Shown here in pieces: positions 19,201-29,269 of a DNA stretch of 64,000 bases. Below the pieces are notes generated by a model. The model was given only the letters and a program-made list of their open reading frames with translations, had not been told where the DNA came from and did no database searches. Source of the DNA: Kitagawia praeruptora (Eukaryota > Streptophyta > Magnoliopsida > Apiales > Apiaceae); the NCBI GenBank assembly GCA_037693485.1, contig CM075349.1, positions 27,721,501 through 27,785,500 of the forward strand. Direction: 5' to 3'. Each line of letters begins with the position of its first letter. The stretch's first letter is position 1. The position numbers and the translations under genes were made by a program.

Positions 19201-21957
19201 GAAACCAGCTTCCAAGAGCTTATCCACTTCTTGCTTAATGGCCTCTTGCCTCTCTGGAGCAAAGTTTCTCTTCTTCTGCTTTATTGTCTTCCTCTTGGGG
19301 TCAACATTCAACTTATGAGTTATGAGTTGGGGGTCAATCCCTGGCATATCAGCTGCTGTCCAAGCGAACACGTCGCTATTCTTTTGTAAGAATTCTATCA
19401 ACTTGCCCTTCAAGGGTTCTTTCAGAGATGCTCCAACATAAGTAACTTTTTCAGGATCATTCGGCTCTAGGGGTATGGGAATCAAATCCTCTGCTGGTTT
19501 CCCTCTATGTTCTTCATCATCACGGACATCCATGTCTTCAATCGGAAGGACCTGCCCCCCGACTCCATCGGCCCTCAAGGCGGCTACATAGCAACTTCTT
19601 GCCATCTTCTGATCACCCTTTTGTTCTCCGACACCATTCCGTGTTGGAAACTTAATCTTCATATGATAGGAAGAGGCCACAGCCTTAAATGCATGTAATC
19701 CGGTCCTTCCAAGGATTGCGTTGTATGTTGAAGCTGCTTTAATCACCAAGAAATTCAGCATCTGAGTCGCCTCCTTAGGCTCCTGCCCAATAGTCATGGG
19801 CAACTGAATAGTCCCTTCAACGTTGGACTCTACTCCATTAAATCCGTATATAGGCATGTTTGTAGGGGTCAATTGAGAGTCGTTGTATCCCATCTTTACA
19901 AACGCATCATGAAACAAAATATCCACAGAAGCTCCATTGTCTATCAAGACTCGTTTTACTTCTGAATTTCCAATCACAGGAGTTATGACCAGCGGGTCAT
20001 CATGGGGGAACTTCACCCCTTCCAAGTCCGAATCATCGAACCCAATTACCATCTCAGTTTTAGCACGCTTCGGGGCCTCTCCCACAATGTGCATTACCTC
20101 CCTTGCATATGCCTTTCGAGAGTTCCGAGTTGTACCGGCCGCTGTTGGGCCTCCCCAGATCATGTTGATAACCGGCCCTCGGGGCTGCGTGCTACGGTCA
20201 CGATCATTATCCCTTCTGTCATTGTTTCTCCTGTTGTAATCCCCTCTTTGGGTTCCTTGATCTCCACCCTTTGTGAAATTGTTCAGCTTTCCTTTACGGA
20301 TCAAGAATTCAATCTCGTCCTTCAACTGTCGGCAATCATCCGTGTCATGTCCTACATCTCGGTGGAACCTACAGTACTGATCCTTATTCCTCTTTGCGGG
20401 GTCTCCCCTGAGTGGCTTCGGCCATCGGAAGTCTTTATCCTTTTCAATTTCCAACAAGATTTGACTTCTAGGGGCATTCAACCTTGCATAGTCAGAGAAC
20501 CTTGGTCCCAAGTTCTTTTTTGGTGGCGAATCAGAGTCTTTGCTAGTTCGGGGATACTTGTCCTTAGCATCGTACTCCTGCCCTTGCTTACGCTTTTTTG
20601 TATCATTGTTCCCCTGGCCATTGCCCAACGTGACTTCCTTCTTCGTGCTATCCTCGGCCTTGATGTATTTAGAAGCCCTTCGTTGGAGATCAGCCATATT
20701 ATCCGGGGGATGCTTTGCCAATGATCTCTTAAAGTACAGGTCGGTGGTACCATGCTCCAAGGCTACCATTGCAACTTTATTGTCCAGATCAGTGATGTTC
20801 AGAGTTTCCTTGGTGAACCTCTTAAGATAGTCTCTCAGACTTTCATTCTTCCCTTGTACTATATACATAAGAGATGCAGAGCTTTTCTCATGCGTTCTTC
20901 CGCTGATAAACTGACTAATGAAAGCAGCACTCAATTCCTTAAAGGAACCAATCGAGTTTGCAGGAAGCCGACTATACCATCTTTGAGCCATGCCCGACAA
21001 AGTTTGAGGGAAAGCCCTACACTTCAAAGCGTCGCTTGCAGGCTGCAACAGTAGCGCGTTTGAGAACGTTCTAACGTGGTTGGCAGGATCACCCATTCCA
21101 TCATAGGCTTTGATTGTTGGCATCTTAAACTTCTTTGAGATACGAGCATTCATCACGTCCTCAGTAAACGGAGGTGTGGGATCATCAGGGTCCCCAAGCG
21201 GCAGCAGATCCTTGGGGTTGCTTTTAGGGGTTTCCACCCTTGTAGTTCTTTCAGGTGGGACGGTAGTCCTTCTTTGCCTCCTTGGAGGCCTCTCCAGATC
21301 TATGAAGGGAATCGGTCCTGACGTGGGAGGTGGCAAAGTCTGTTTTGATCTTGCTTGCTCCCTGGCCATATCTTCCTTTAACTTTAAGATCTCGGCTTCA
21401 TAAGCCTTAATCCTTTCAGCAGCTGTTGAAGGGAGTCCATCATGGATAGTTCGAGTTCTTCCCATAGGCTCTTTACTTGCACGTCGCCTCCTCGGGGCTT
21501 CATCACGCTCGTAATCATCGCCAGAAGATGATTCATCTGAATAAGGACCAGAAAAATCGCGATAATCTCGATCTCTAATATACAGGGCATGGCCACTCGG
21601 TCCAGCTCCGTAATTGGTCATCCCATACATTGGATTGGTGCTTATGGGGAGATCCGTAGTGTGGATCTGAACCCCTCGTGTAAGGTTGTTGGGATCTACA
21701 ATCAGAGAAGAAATCCCCGTCTGAGGGGGGTTAGTCCCTGGAACTGTGTGGATGATCGGAGGTAGCGTACTCTCAACATGGGTAGTCGTCCCCAGGGGTT
21801 GAGAAACTTGGTACGAAACGATAGTTCCGGATGCCGGAGGTACTTGCTCAGATGTCGGAAGTACATGTTCAGTAAGGGGCGGAGCAGAGCTAAGAGGTAG
21901 AGCCTCGGTAGCGATTGGCTCCGTAGTGCTTGGTGGAGTTCTTCGTGTTTGAACCAT
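16240..21957 (-). CDS. Tat-lineage gag-pol polyprotein, intact
   Basis: A single 1905-codon frame with no stop. From the N-terminus: basic/proline-rich leader; gag domain at about 280-430 (SGMAQRWYSRLPANSI region); a zinc-knuckle-like CRFH...GHDTDDC at about 529-542; aspartic protease DNGAS at about 673; reverse transcriptase with catalytic YVDD at 1044-1047; RNase H following RT; a second RNase H-type domain (YFDGAS, about 1340); integrase with HHCC zinc site (about 1558-1600) and D,D,E core (MDILGP about 1626, TDNGTQF about 1686, NGQAE about 1722). The dual RNase H is characteristic of the Tat clade. The product would be cut by its own protease to copy RNA into DNA and insert it. Start chosen at the first ATG 16 bases after the PBS; MVQTRRTPPS is a usual beginning for such proteins. 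Confidence 0.95.
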   Translation of the reverse strand: MVQTRRTPPSTTEPIATEALPLSSAPPLTEHVLPTSEQVPPASGTIVSYQVSQPLGTTTHVESTLPPIIHTVPGTNPPQTGISSLIVDPNNLTRGVQIHTTDLPISTNPMYGMTNYGAGPSGHALYIRDRDYRDFSGPYSDESSSGDDYERDEAPRRRRASKEPMGRTRTIHDGLPSTAAERIKAYEAEILKLKEDMAREQARSKQTLPPPTSGPIPFIDLERPPRRQRRTTVPPERTTRVETPKSNPKDLLPLGDPDDPTPPFTEDVMNARISKKFKMPTIKAYDGMGDPANHVRTFSNALLLQPASDALKCRAFPQTLSGMAQRWYSRLPANSIGSFKELSAAFISQFISGRTHEKSSASLMYIVQGKNESLRDYLKRFTKETLNITDLDNKVAMVALEHGTTDLYFKRSLAKHPPDNMADLQRRASKYIKAEDSTKKEVTLGNGQGNNDTKKRKQGQEYDAKDKYPRTSKDSDSPPKKNLGPRFSDYARLNAPRSQILLEIEKDKDFRWPKPLRGDPAKRNKDQYCRFHRDVGHDTDDCRQLKDEIEFLIRKGKLNNFTKGGDQGTQRGDYNRRNNDRRDNDRDRSTQPRGPVINMIWGGPTAAGTTRNSRKAYAREVMHIVGEAPKRAKTEMVIGFDDSDLEGVKFPHDDPLVITPVIGNSEVKRVLIDNGASVDILFHDAFVKMGYNDSQLTPTNMPIYGFNGVESNVEGTIQLPMTIGQEPKEATQMLNFLVIKAASTYNAILGRTGLHAFKAVASSYHMKIKFPTRNGVGEQKGDQKMARSCYVAALRADGVGGQVLPIEDMDVRDDEEHRGKPAEDLIPIPLEPNDPEKVTYVGASLKEPLKGKLIEFLQKNSDVFAWTAADMPGIDPQLITHKLNVDPKRKTIKQKKRNFAPERQEAIKQEVDKLLEAGFIEEIQFPEWLANPVMVKKANGKWRMCIDFTDLNDACPKDCFPLPRIDMLIDATAGHEMLSFMDGFSGYNQIKMHKDDIPKVSFITDFGVFCYLVMAFGLKNAGATYQRLVNKMFAHLIGKTMEVYVDDMLVKSLLKDDHIKHLEEAFEVLRHHKMMLNPAKCAFGVGSGKFLGLMVSKRGIEANPDKIKAILDMEPPRSIRDVQKLTGRVAALGRFISKSGDKCLPFFQTLKKVKNFEWTPESQEAFEQLKKYMAEAPLLAKPSIGETLYLYLAVSEQALSAVLIREENKVQKPIYYVSKVLHGAELNYSTIEKFALALVTASRKLRPYFQSHKIEVLTDQQLRSILHSPKVSGRLIKWAIELGEFDIAYKPRTAIKAQALADFLVECTIGNQEVGGQEIVTTPGDESKDEVPDQKEYWVLYFDGASKTKSSGAGLVLQSPDGFTVEYALKLDFPTTNNEAEYEALIAGLGLARVMRVKNLKVCGDSRLVVSQVNGEFEAKDETMAKYLRVVRAVMTQFEECYLEHIPREENVKADALSKFASSEIENYAGSVYFQVLKAPTINSKLVAPIDVGGCWIDPIKAHLETGWLPNDALEARKLSVRALRYALIEGILYKRSFVIPYLKCLRPQEAREALEEVHEGICGQHLGGRALAHKITRLGFYWPEMLADAQDYVKKCDRCQKHAPVVRQPPERLTSISSPIPFAMWGMDILGPFPMASAQRKFLIVAIDYFTKWIEAKPLAKITTKQVSHFFWENIICRYGIPRILVTDNGTQFNNEEFRKYYEENAIELRFTSVAHPQANGQAEVANRIILDGLKKRVERSRNTWVDELLPILWAYRTTCKVTTGETPFLLAYGAEAVVPLEVMHASPRIEAFEPETNEEGMRLALDLIDEVRDEANARNAEHQKKASFYYNHRVKERFFQQGDLVLRKIEASGVGQKGKLAPNWEGPYRVKKTLGRGSYKLETLDGVEVPRTWHALNLKVYYV

Positions 21958-21970
21958 GGTTGATGTCTTC

Positions 21971-21988
21971 TTCCCACAGACGGCGCCA
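21971..21988 (-). other. Tat element primer-binding site
   Basis: On the - strand TGGCGCCGTCTGTGGGAA begins 2 nt after the 5' LTR (21991-22509). This is the usual type of tRNA-complementary PBS of Tat-like gypsy elements. Confidence 0.85.
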
Positions 21989-21990
21989 AA

Positions 21991-22509
21991 TGTTGTGGAA
22001 TAAAAACTAGGTTTAAATTATTGCGGCTAGGGTTTATGTATTTAATGCTAGGGTTCGTGAGCTTCGTGCTTTAATGGCTGCTTCTGCGTTCGAGACTTAA
22101 ACGGTCCTCACAGAATGCCTACGTATCTCTGTAATTAGAGAATCAAGCCAATAAAAACGTAGTTCTGAGTTGAGGGGTCTGACCCTTTATATAGGCTGAG
22201 AAGCCTAAGAATTATGGTAGGAATAGGAGACTTGGTGGGCAAGCCACCGCCTCAAGGAAGGTTCTAGACTCCTTCCTTGTAGGAATCAGTTTCCATGTTA
22301 AAATATGTATCTTGGAGGCTAAGTCATGTAGGAATAATATCCTTATTTGACTCTTATTGCTGAGCTGATTATTATTCCTAATATTAATTACGAAATTAAT
22401 ATTATAATTAGGGTTTGGGCCCACCTGGTGGGCCCTACGTTTGGACCATTCTAGGTCTAATTAATACATCATTAAATGTGTCTTTAGGGCTTACTTTTAG
22501 CCCATATCA
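21991..22509 (-). repeat. Tat element 5' LTR (promoter LTR)
   Basis: 519 bp. On the - strand it contains a TATA box (CTATATAAAG at about 22185-22196) that would drive the gag-pol transcript. One base differs from the other LTR, near 22468. Confidence 0.95.
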
Positions 22510-24345
22510 ACAGGTATCAAGACTTTTAATGTTTCGGCTTTTATATAATAGTATAGATTAAATGTGAAAAAAACAATCGACAAATTAACATTAATTATAT
22601 TATGCTATTATTTATTTAAGGTGTTTTAATAGTATTGATATCGTACATATATTTCTTTATAATAAAGGTTAAATAAGTAAATTCACGAAATACTAAAAAA
22701 CATATACCAAAAAAGAGGTACCAAAAATTTTAATGTTTCGACTATTATATAATTAATTAATTTTAATTTAATATACTCATGTTTACGGATTATACTAATG
22801 TTTCCTTATTATAAACAACGTATACAACTTAATATATTATTAATTGTAAAATATGATATGATATTTTCGGATATATATTAATAATTGTAAGATTAGTTTT
22901 AAATTAAAAAGGTAACATGTTTTAATTCGAAAGAAAGATTAATGATTGGAAGATGTGATATGATTGATGTTTTTAGGTGTTTATAAAAGGTAATATCTTC
23001 AATTAAAAGTAAATGTGAAAAAAGACAATCGACTACTTTTCATTAATTATATTATATTTTTATTTATTTTAGAAGTTTTAATAATATAGATATCATATAT
23101 ATTTTTCTTTATAATGAAGAATAAATAAGTAAATTCACGGATATGATATGATTGATGTTTTTAGGTGTTCATAAAAGGTAATATATTCAACTAAAAGTAA
23201 ATGTGAAAAAGGCAATCGACTAATTACCATTAATTATTTTATGTTATTATTTATTTAGGTATTTTAATAGTGTAGATATCGTATATATTTTTCTTTATAA
23301 TGAAAGGTAAATAAGTAAATTCACGAAATGCTAAAAAACATATCCCAAAAAATAGGTACCAAAATTTTTAATGTTTCGGGTATTATACAATTAATTAATT
23401 TTAATTTAATATAATTTAATATACTCATGTTTACGGATTATACTAATGTTTCCTTATTATAAACAATGTATACAAATTTTTAATATATTTTTATTTATAA
23501 TTGTAAAATATGTGTGATATTTTCGGATATATATTAATGATTGTAAGATTAGTTTTAAATTAAAAAGGTAACGTGTTTTAACTCGAAAAGAAATATTAAT
23601 GGTTGGTAAATATGATACGATTGATATTTTTAGGTGTTTATAAAAGGTAATATCTTCAATTAGAAGTAATTGTGAAAAAAGGCAATCGACTACTCACCGT
23701 TAATTATATTATGTTATTATTTATTTTAAGAGTTTTAATTTAATATAATTTGCTCATGTTTTATGAATTATACTAATGTTTTCTTATTATAAACAACGTA
23801 TACAGATTTTTAATATATTTTGTTAATAATTGAAATATATGATGTGATATTTTCGGGTATATATTAATGATTGTAAGATTAATTTTAAATTAAAAAGGTA
23901 ACGTGTTTTAATTTAAAAAGAAATATTAATGAATGGAAGATATTATACGATTGATGTTTTTAGGTGTTTGTAAAAGGTAATATCTTCAATTAGAAGTAAA
24001 TGTGAAAAAAGGCAATCGACTATTTACCATCAATTATATTATGTTATTATTTATTTTAGGAGTTTTAATAATATATGATACATTTTTTTATAATGAAGGA
24101 TAAATAAGTAAATTCACGACGTACCAAAAAATGGGTACCATCTTCAATTAGAAGTAACTGTGAAAAAAGGCAATTGACTACTTACCATCAATTATATTAT
24201 GTTATTATTTATTTTAGGAGTTTTAATAATATATGATATATTCTTTTATAATGAAGGGTAAATAAGTAAATTCACGACGTACCAAAAAATAGGTACCAAA
24301 ACTTTTAATGTTTCGGCTTTTATATAATAGTATAATTATTCAAAT
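22510..24345 (-). mobile_element. Helitron-like non-coding repeats, - strand (right part)
   Basis: AT-rich DNA made of several degenerate copies of one larger unit: 'GGTACCAAAA(C)TTTTAATGTTTCGG', 'TTTATATAATAGTATAGA', 'TTCTTTATAATGAAGG(A/G)TAAATAAGTAAATTCACGA', 'AGGTGTTTATAAAAGGTAATATCTTCAATTA' and 'GGCAATCGACTA'. I count about five copies of the last two blocks between 22,980 and 24,190. Candidate Helitron 5' ends are at 22557 and (mutated) about 24335. No coding sequence is visible. Confidence 0.5.
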
Positions 24346-24378
24346 ATTTCTAAATTTTAAAGGTTATTAGAATAGTAT

Positions 24379-24941
24379 TAGTCAGGAATAAAACACATAC
24401 CAACATCAAAAAAACATATTTGAAAATGATTTATGTGGTTTTGTGGGAGATATGTAATGTGTGCATTGGATTTGGACTGGTGTCGGATATTGCAAGAACT
24501 TACTTTTCACAACTAAAATTTGTTCATCTTATGAGGTCTTTCACTTTCGGCATGTCTATAGCTGGTTTTCGACATGTAGATAGCTGGGGTGTTTCTGATC
24601 ATTGGAATTTCGGCATGTCTATAGCTGGTTTTCGGGATGTAGATAGCTGAGGTGTTTCTGAACATTGGACTACAAGTGGTGTGTATGTGAGGGTCATTTT
24701 TGATATTACTAGTTCCAGGATTGGTGCAGGTTAGATTGATCGGGAAGCCACTCTAATCTTTTTTAATACGAAGAATTTTAAAATTCATGGTGTAAAACAG
24801 TCTATAAACATAAGTGGCTATTTAGTTAGCTCGTTTATTTGTTTCCATTCAGATTATAGTGTCAGTTCAGGGGTTTGTCCTTGCTGTGATTTGGTTGATG
24901 CAAGTTAATACAATTCCTTGTTTGTCAAAAAAAAAGAAAAA
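24379..24941 (+). mobile_element. short poly-A retroposon (5'-truncated LINE or processed transcript)
   Basis: The insert ends in an A-rich tail (TCAAAAAAAAAGAAAAAAG) and is flanked by a 10-bp direct repeat AGAATAGTAT (24369-24378 and 24942-24951), the mark of target-primed retroposition. The inside is GC-richer than its flanks and holds a tandem duplication of about 64 bp (24543-24660, repeat word GCATGTCTATAGCTGG). No reverse transcriptase remains, so I cannot say whether the parent was a LINE or a cellular mRNA. Confidence 0.65.
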
Positions 24942-24954
24942 AGAATAGTATAAT

Positions 24955-25250
24955 TAGTAGTGTATGTAACTATTTTTTTTCTTTAAAAATCTTCCAGTAA
25001 ACAAACAATTAAACATACAAAAATTTTAACCTAAATTTTAATCGTGGGACCTGGTAACGATCAAACCATGCCATCTAAAATCCTTTACGCTAATTATATA
25101 TTAGTAGTGTATATAACTATTTTTTTTCTTTAAAAATCTTTCACTAAACAAAAAATTAAACCGACAAAAGTATTAATCTATATTTTAATCGTGGGACCTG
25201 GTGACGACCTAACCATACCACCTAAAATCTTTTAGGCTAATTATATATAG
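24955..25250 (+). repeat. tandem pair of about 145-bp repeats
   Basis: Two adjacent diverged units, 24955-25098 and 25100-25250, share 'AGTAGTGTAT(G/A)TAACTATTTT', 'TTTAATCGTGGGACCTGG' and 'CTAATTATATAT'. A third, more diverged relative is at 8951-9060. Function unknown. Confidence 0.7.
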
Positions 25251-25676
25251 GATCGATATAATGTTAATTCTAAAAAATATTTTGGTTGTTGAAAATTGGT
25301 GTATGGATATCCAACATATTCCCAATTCTTTATAAATGCCACTGTCGAAAATGTGGTGAATGCATGATGAGTTGATGATAGTAAATCAAGACAACAATAT
25401 TTATTTTCAAGACTGGATTCGGTGAATTTAAAATGTTTGTTTTGGGGGAAAACTTATCTAGCTAGAGAGTTTGCGAGTGTCCTACATTTTTTTTTTACTT
25501 TTTCTTTTCCTACCTTTTATACAATCAATTACCTTTTTTCAAGGAACAAATTCTATGTTGTATCATGTATGTCAATAAGTTTTTTGGAAGTTTAAAATAT
25601 CTCAACTTCTCCTACAAATACATTGACTACTCGACCTATGTTTTGTTTGTATTACAAGTAATTGTTTATCAAGTTA
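25251..25676. other. AT-rich intergenic DNA
   Basis: I see no gene, repeat or RNA in this stretch. Confidence 0.5.
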
Positions 25677-25966
25677 GAGCATCTCCAAGGGTATAAAATT
25701 CTTAGTTAAATTATCTACATGCCATCTAGTTGGCATCTAGTGACACTATTTAGATAATATGTAAAAATTTGAGCATTCCAACCATTAATCCCTTAGCAAA
25801 AAAATATAGATAATGATATTTGGTGAGCTATATTTGTTGAATCAATAAAGCTTTTATGTATAATTTTACATGACCATAATTATAGATAACTCCCTTGGAG
25901 CACACATGTTCACCCTTAGCTAATGATTATAGCTAACCATTTTACTTAACACCCTTGGAGATGCTC
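25677..25966. mobile_element. Tourist-type MITE (PIF/Harbinger derived), 290 bp
   Basis: Ends GAGCATCTCCAAGGGT and ACCCTTGGAGATGCTC form a perfect 16-bp inverted repeat. The flanks are TTA on both sides (25674-25676 and 25967-25969), the 3-bp target duplication of PIF/Harbinger elements. The inside is AT-rich and non-coding. Confidence 0.8.
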
Positions 25967-26011
25967 TTAATAATCCCATTTTAGGTGACGGGTCCTTTGT
26001 TAATTTGTTAT

Positions 26012-26042
26012 ACTAGCTTATAACCCGTGCAATGCACGGTTC
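26012..26042 (-). other. Helitron-type 3' terminus
   Basis: Same arrangement as at 9392: on the - strand a CCGTGCATTGCACGG hairpin, then CTAGT. Its matching 5' end was not found. Confidence 0.6.
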
Positions 26043-26085
26043 CCTTGATAATAATAATGATATTAAGTTTTCTTAATATTTATAT

Positions 26086-28267
26086 ACTAGTCGATAAAGC
26101 GGCGCTTCGCGGCGGCGTTAAAATATTTTTATAAAAATTCAATAAATATACGTCATATTATAATATTAATATTAAATTTTAATAACTAAATAATCTTCTC
26201 TATTGAATCAATTTCTTGTTAAACATGATTCTTTCGATTGAGCCGCTCTCTCGTTAAAACCGAAATCCTAACTTTAACATATATTATAAAAAATTATATA
26301 ATAATTTTTTCCATAAAATCGAACCGTAAAAATAAAAGAATATGTCATCAATATCAAATTCTAATAGCTAATATAATCTTTTCTAGTGAGCCGTCATCCC
26401 GTTAAATACGTTTCGAGCCGCTCTTATTTGGAATCGAAATTCTAACTTCATTATATAAAGAGAGTAAATCCCAATTTTTATATTCTTTAAACTTACAGCT
26501 TCTGCATATCTTTCTGTTATGTTAATATATTTAAAAAATGAAAACTTTCGTACGGGAATAATAGTAAATTTGTGGATATATTTTTCTAATGCAAGTCTAA
26601 CTAACTGCTATAAAAAAATTAAAATAAAGGATTTCTAATAAAAAAAATGTAGTTTAAAAAGTTGTATAAAATGTCTCCACCGTACTCATATTTTATTTCA
26701 AATAAAACATTTTATTATATGTATTCCTTATATATTCAAACATTTTTTTACTACATTCTCTAATGAACCGTTTTTTCGTTAAACACGACTGTTACTATTG
26801 ATCCGCTCTCTCGTTAAAATCAAAAACATAAATTTTACATATATCATTTGTATGCTAATTTTTATTCATAAAATCAAATCCTAAAAGTAAAATAAAATTT
26901 ATAACACCAATATGATATTTTAATAGATAATACAATCTTTTATAGTGAATCGTCTTCCCGTTAAACACGTTTCGAATCGCTCTCATTTGGGATCGAAATT
27001 CCAATTTCATTACATATTATTGATGATACTTATCTTACATAACAACTTACTCCTTAAAATCAAAATCTAAAAAAAAGTGCGAATTTCAATTTATACTTAT
27101 TCTAGACTTTCTAAAAATTATGGAGTTTTAGAAATTGAAAACACATCTTATTTTTTTTTTATATTATAGATATTCATGTATTTATTTAGGATTTCAACAT
27201 GACAATGTTTTTTTATTAAGTTAATACATCAATTATTTTATTTTTAAAAACAAATGACTTTTTTATGACAATAATATTGGATTTATGAATAAATTTTCCT
27301 AATAAAAGTATACTTAACTTATATAAAAAAGAATAATTTTAGAAGATCGTACTTTCTATAAAATATTTAATTATATGTCTGCTCTATATATTCAAACACA
27401 TATTCTACTTCTAATAGAACTTCTATTTATATATTTTTTCTAAAAATTCGAACTCTTATTCTCTATAAATTCGAACTCCTATTCTACTTCCAATAGAACT
27501 TTTAATCATATGCGTTATAAATACTTATTCTACTTCCAATAGAACTTCTAATCATATGTCTGTAAATTCGAACTCTTCTCTATAAATTCGAACATCTATT
27601 CTACTTCTAATATGTTAAATACACCTATTATACTTATAATAGAACTTTTATTTATATGTTTTTTCTATAAATTCGAACTTTTATTCTCTATAAATTCGAA
27701 CTCGTATTCTACTTCCAATAGAACTTCTAATTATATGTCTTCCCTATAAATTAAAACTCTTCTCATCTATAAATTCGAACACCTATTCTATTTCTAATAT
27801 ATTAAAAGATATTTTTTTATATTTTTTAGTATTTATTCCCTTCTATTCTACTTCTAATAGAACTTTTAATCATATGCCTTATAATTAAATACATATAAAT
27901 TATATGTCTTACCTATAAATTCTACTCTTATCATTTATAAATTCGAATACTTATTCTACTTTTAATTTGTTAATTTGCATATTATGAACTCTTATTATCT
28001 AATTTAAAGGTTTTTTTATTTTGAATATGTTAATTTGCAGGTCTTTTCTACTTTGAATATGTTAATTAATATGTCTTTTTTATAAACTAGAACTCTTCTC
28101 CTCCATTAACTTAAACTCTTATATCACCTATTTTACTTCTAATACGGTAAAAGACAATTTCTTATTTATTATTATTTAAAATTCAAAAATTCTAACAAAA
28201 TTAGAAAAAATATTTTGAGACGATCTTAGAGCGCCATCTAAGCGCACGCGTATCCTCCTTTATATAT
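26086..28267 (-). mobile_element. second Helitron-like family, non-coding
   Basis: Plus-strand left edge ACTAG + TCGATAAAGCGGCGCTTCGCGGCGGCG is, on the - strand, a GC hairpin followed by CTAGT. The right edge 'GCGCACGCGTATCCTCCTTTATATATAT' reads on the - strand as a TATATATAAAGGAGGATACGCG-type 5' end. The same right edge recurs at 29165-29205, next to another left edge at 29208. The inside has repeated 'GAGCCGCTCTC' and 'CTCTCGTTAAAA' words but no protein. Confidence 0.5.
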
Positions 28268-29125
28268 ATTTGTCGAATCATAAAAGATCAATGTTCAAAT
28301 AGTTATAAAAATATTTAAAATTCGTAATTTTTTCTATAATATATAATTAGAAATACCTTAAATAATTTTTACCTTTTCATAATCTTTCGATTATGTAAAG
28401 AAAAAAAACACCTACAACTAAAGTGGAGAGCTGACGTTCATAAACATGATTGGCCTTATGTTCTCCGGTTAGTCCCAACTTTTTTAACATTTTTTTCCTG
28501 CGCACTCAACCAAAATTTTAAAATCATGGGAATTATATTTATGAGTAGACTACACACCGAAGAAAGAAGAATTGAGTATTTACAAACTTAAGAATTTATG
28601 ATCAAATAAGTAAGGATTACTAACAAAGATACATGCACGAATATACAATGTTACTAATACACAAATATGGATTAAATCGAACATGATGAAAGCTGCATTG
28701 TAAAGAATTTATATATATATATATATATATTAAAACACTTGTATGTTTCGATAATAAAGCTCTATCATCATGTTTTTTCTACATCAAATATGACTACGAA
28801 TCCTCGTTTCCTACAAATTCGAATACATTTTCTACTTACGTTAAATGAAATTTTATTTGATTAGTTTTTAAAATTGCAAAATTTTTAGACATATAAAATA
28901 TTCAATAAAAAATATTCAAACAACAATTATACTTTCAATAGAACTTTTAATTATACGTTTTTTCTATAAATTCGAATTCTCATTCTCTATAAATTCGAAC
29001 TCATATTCTACTTCCAATAAAATTTTAATCATATGTCTTATAAATACATATTGTACTTCCAATATAACTTCTAATTATATGTCTTCCCTATAAATGTGAA
29101 CTCTTTTCCACTACAAATTCGAACG
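27390..29125 (+). repeat. dispersed repeat of TATAAATTCGAAC and companion words
   Basis: TATAAATTCGAA(C/T) or near copies occur more than ten times between 27,400 and 29,120, alternating with 'ATTCTACTTCCAATAGAACTT' and 'AATCATATGTCTTATAAAT'. The units are 30-60 bp and degenerate. They lie within and beyond the Helitron-like element; the segment 28,910-29,125 repeats the arrangement of 27,400-27,800. Confidence 0.65.
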
Positions 29126-29207
29126 CAACTTCTAATATGTTAGAAAAATAGATTGAGATGATTTTATAGCGCCACCTAAGCGCTCGCGTATCCTCCTTTA
29201 TATATAT
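28268..29207. other. AT-rich spacer with a second copy of the Helitron-like right edge
   Basis: No gene. Contains an (AT)n run at about 28,708-28,730 and ends in the second 'CGCGTATCCTCCTTTATATATA' edge, adjoining another terminus at 29208. Confidence 0.5.
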
Positions 29208-29245
29208 ACTAGTTGACTAAGCCGGGCTTCGCGGCGGCCCTGTAA
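29208..29245 (-). other. Helitron-type 3' terminus, third site
   Basis: Plus-strand ACTAGTTGACTAAGCCGGGC then TTCGCGGCGGCC; on the - strand a GC hairpin followed by CTAGT. It directly abuts the second 5'-type edge, so two elements of this family stand end to end. Confidence 0.5.
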
Positions 29246-29269
29246 TATTTTTTTAAAAAATTTAAAAAT

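Larger units (their letters stand above)
11685..22509 (-). mobile_element. complete, young Ty3/gypsy retrotransposon of the Tat lineage
   Basis: A 10.8-kb element with two 519-bp LTRs (11685-12203 and 21991-22509), perfect 5-bp target duplication ACAGG (11680-11684 and 22510-22514), PBS next to the right LTR, polypurine tract next to the left LTR, an intact gag-pol on the - strand and a separate gene on the + strand between pol and the 3' LTR. By eye the LTRs differ at one base (TACAACATT against TACATCATT), so insertion was very recent. It landed inside the Helitron-like sequence. The extra antisense gene and second RNase H point to Tat. Confidence 0.95.

Noticed and set aside
20002..20724. 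240-codon open frame on the + strand
   Set aside because: It is the opposite strand of the intact Tat gag-pol; no domain is seen and composition follows the real gene.
24420..24650. 76-codon frame including a repeated GMSIAGFR phrase
   Set aside because: The phrase is due to a 64-bp DNA duplication in a retroposon; no gene family fits.
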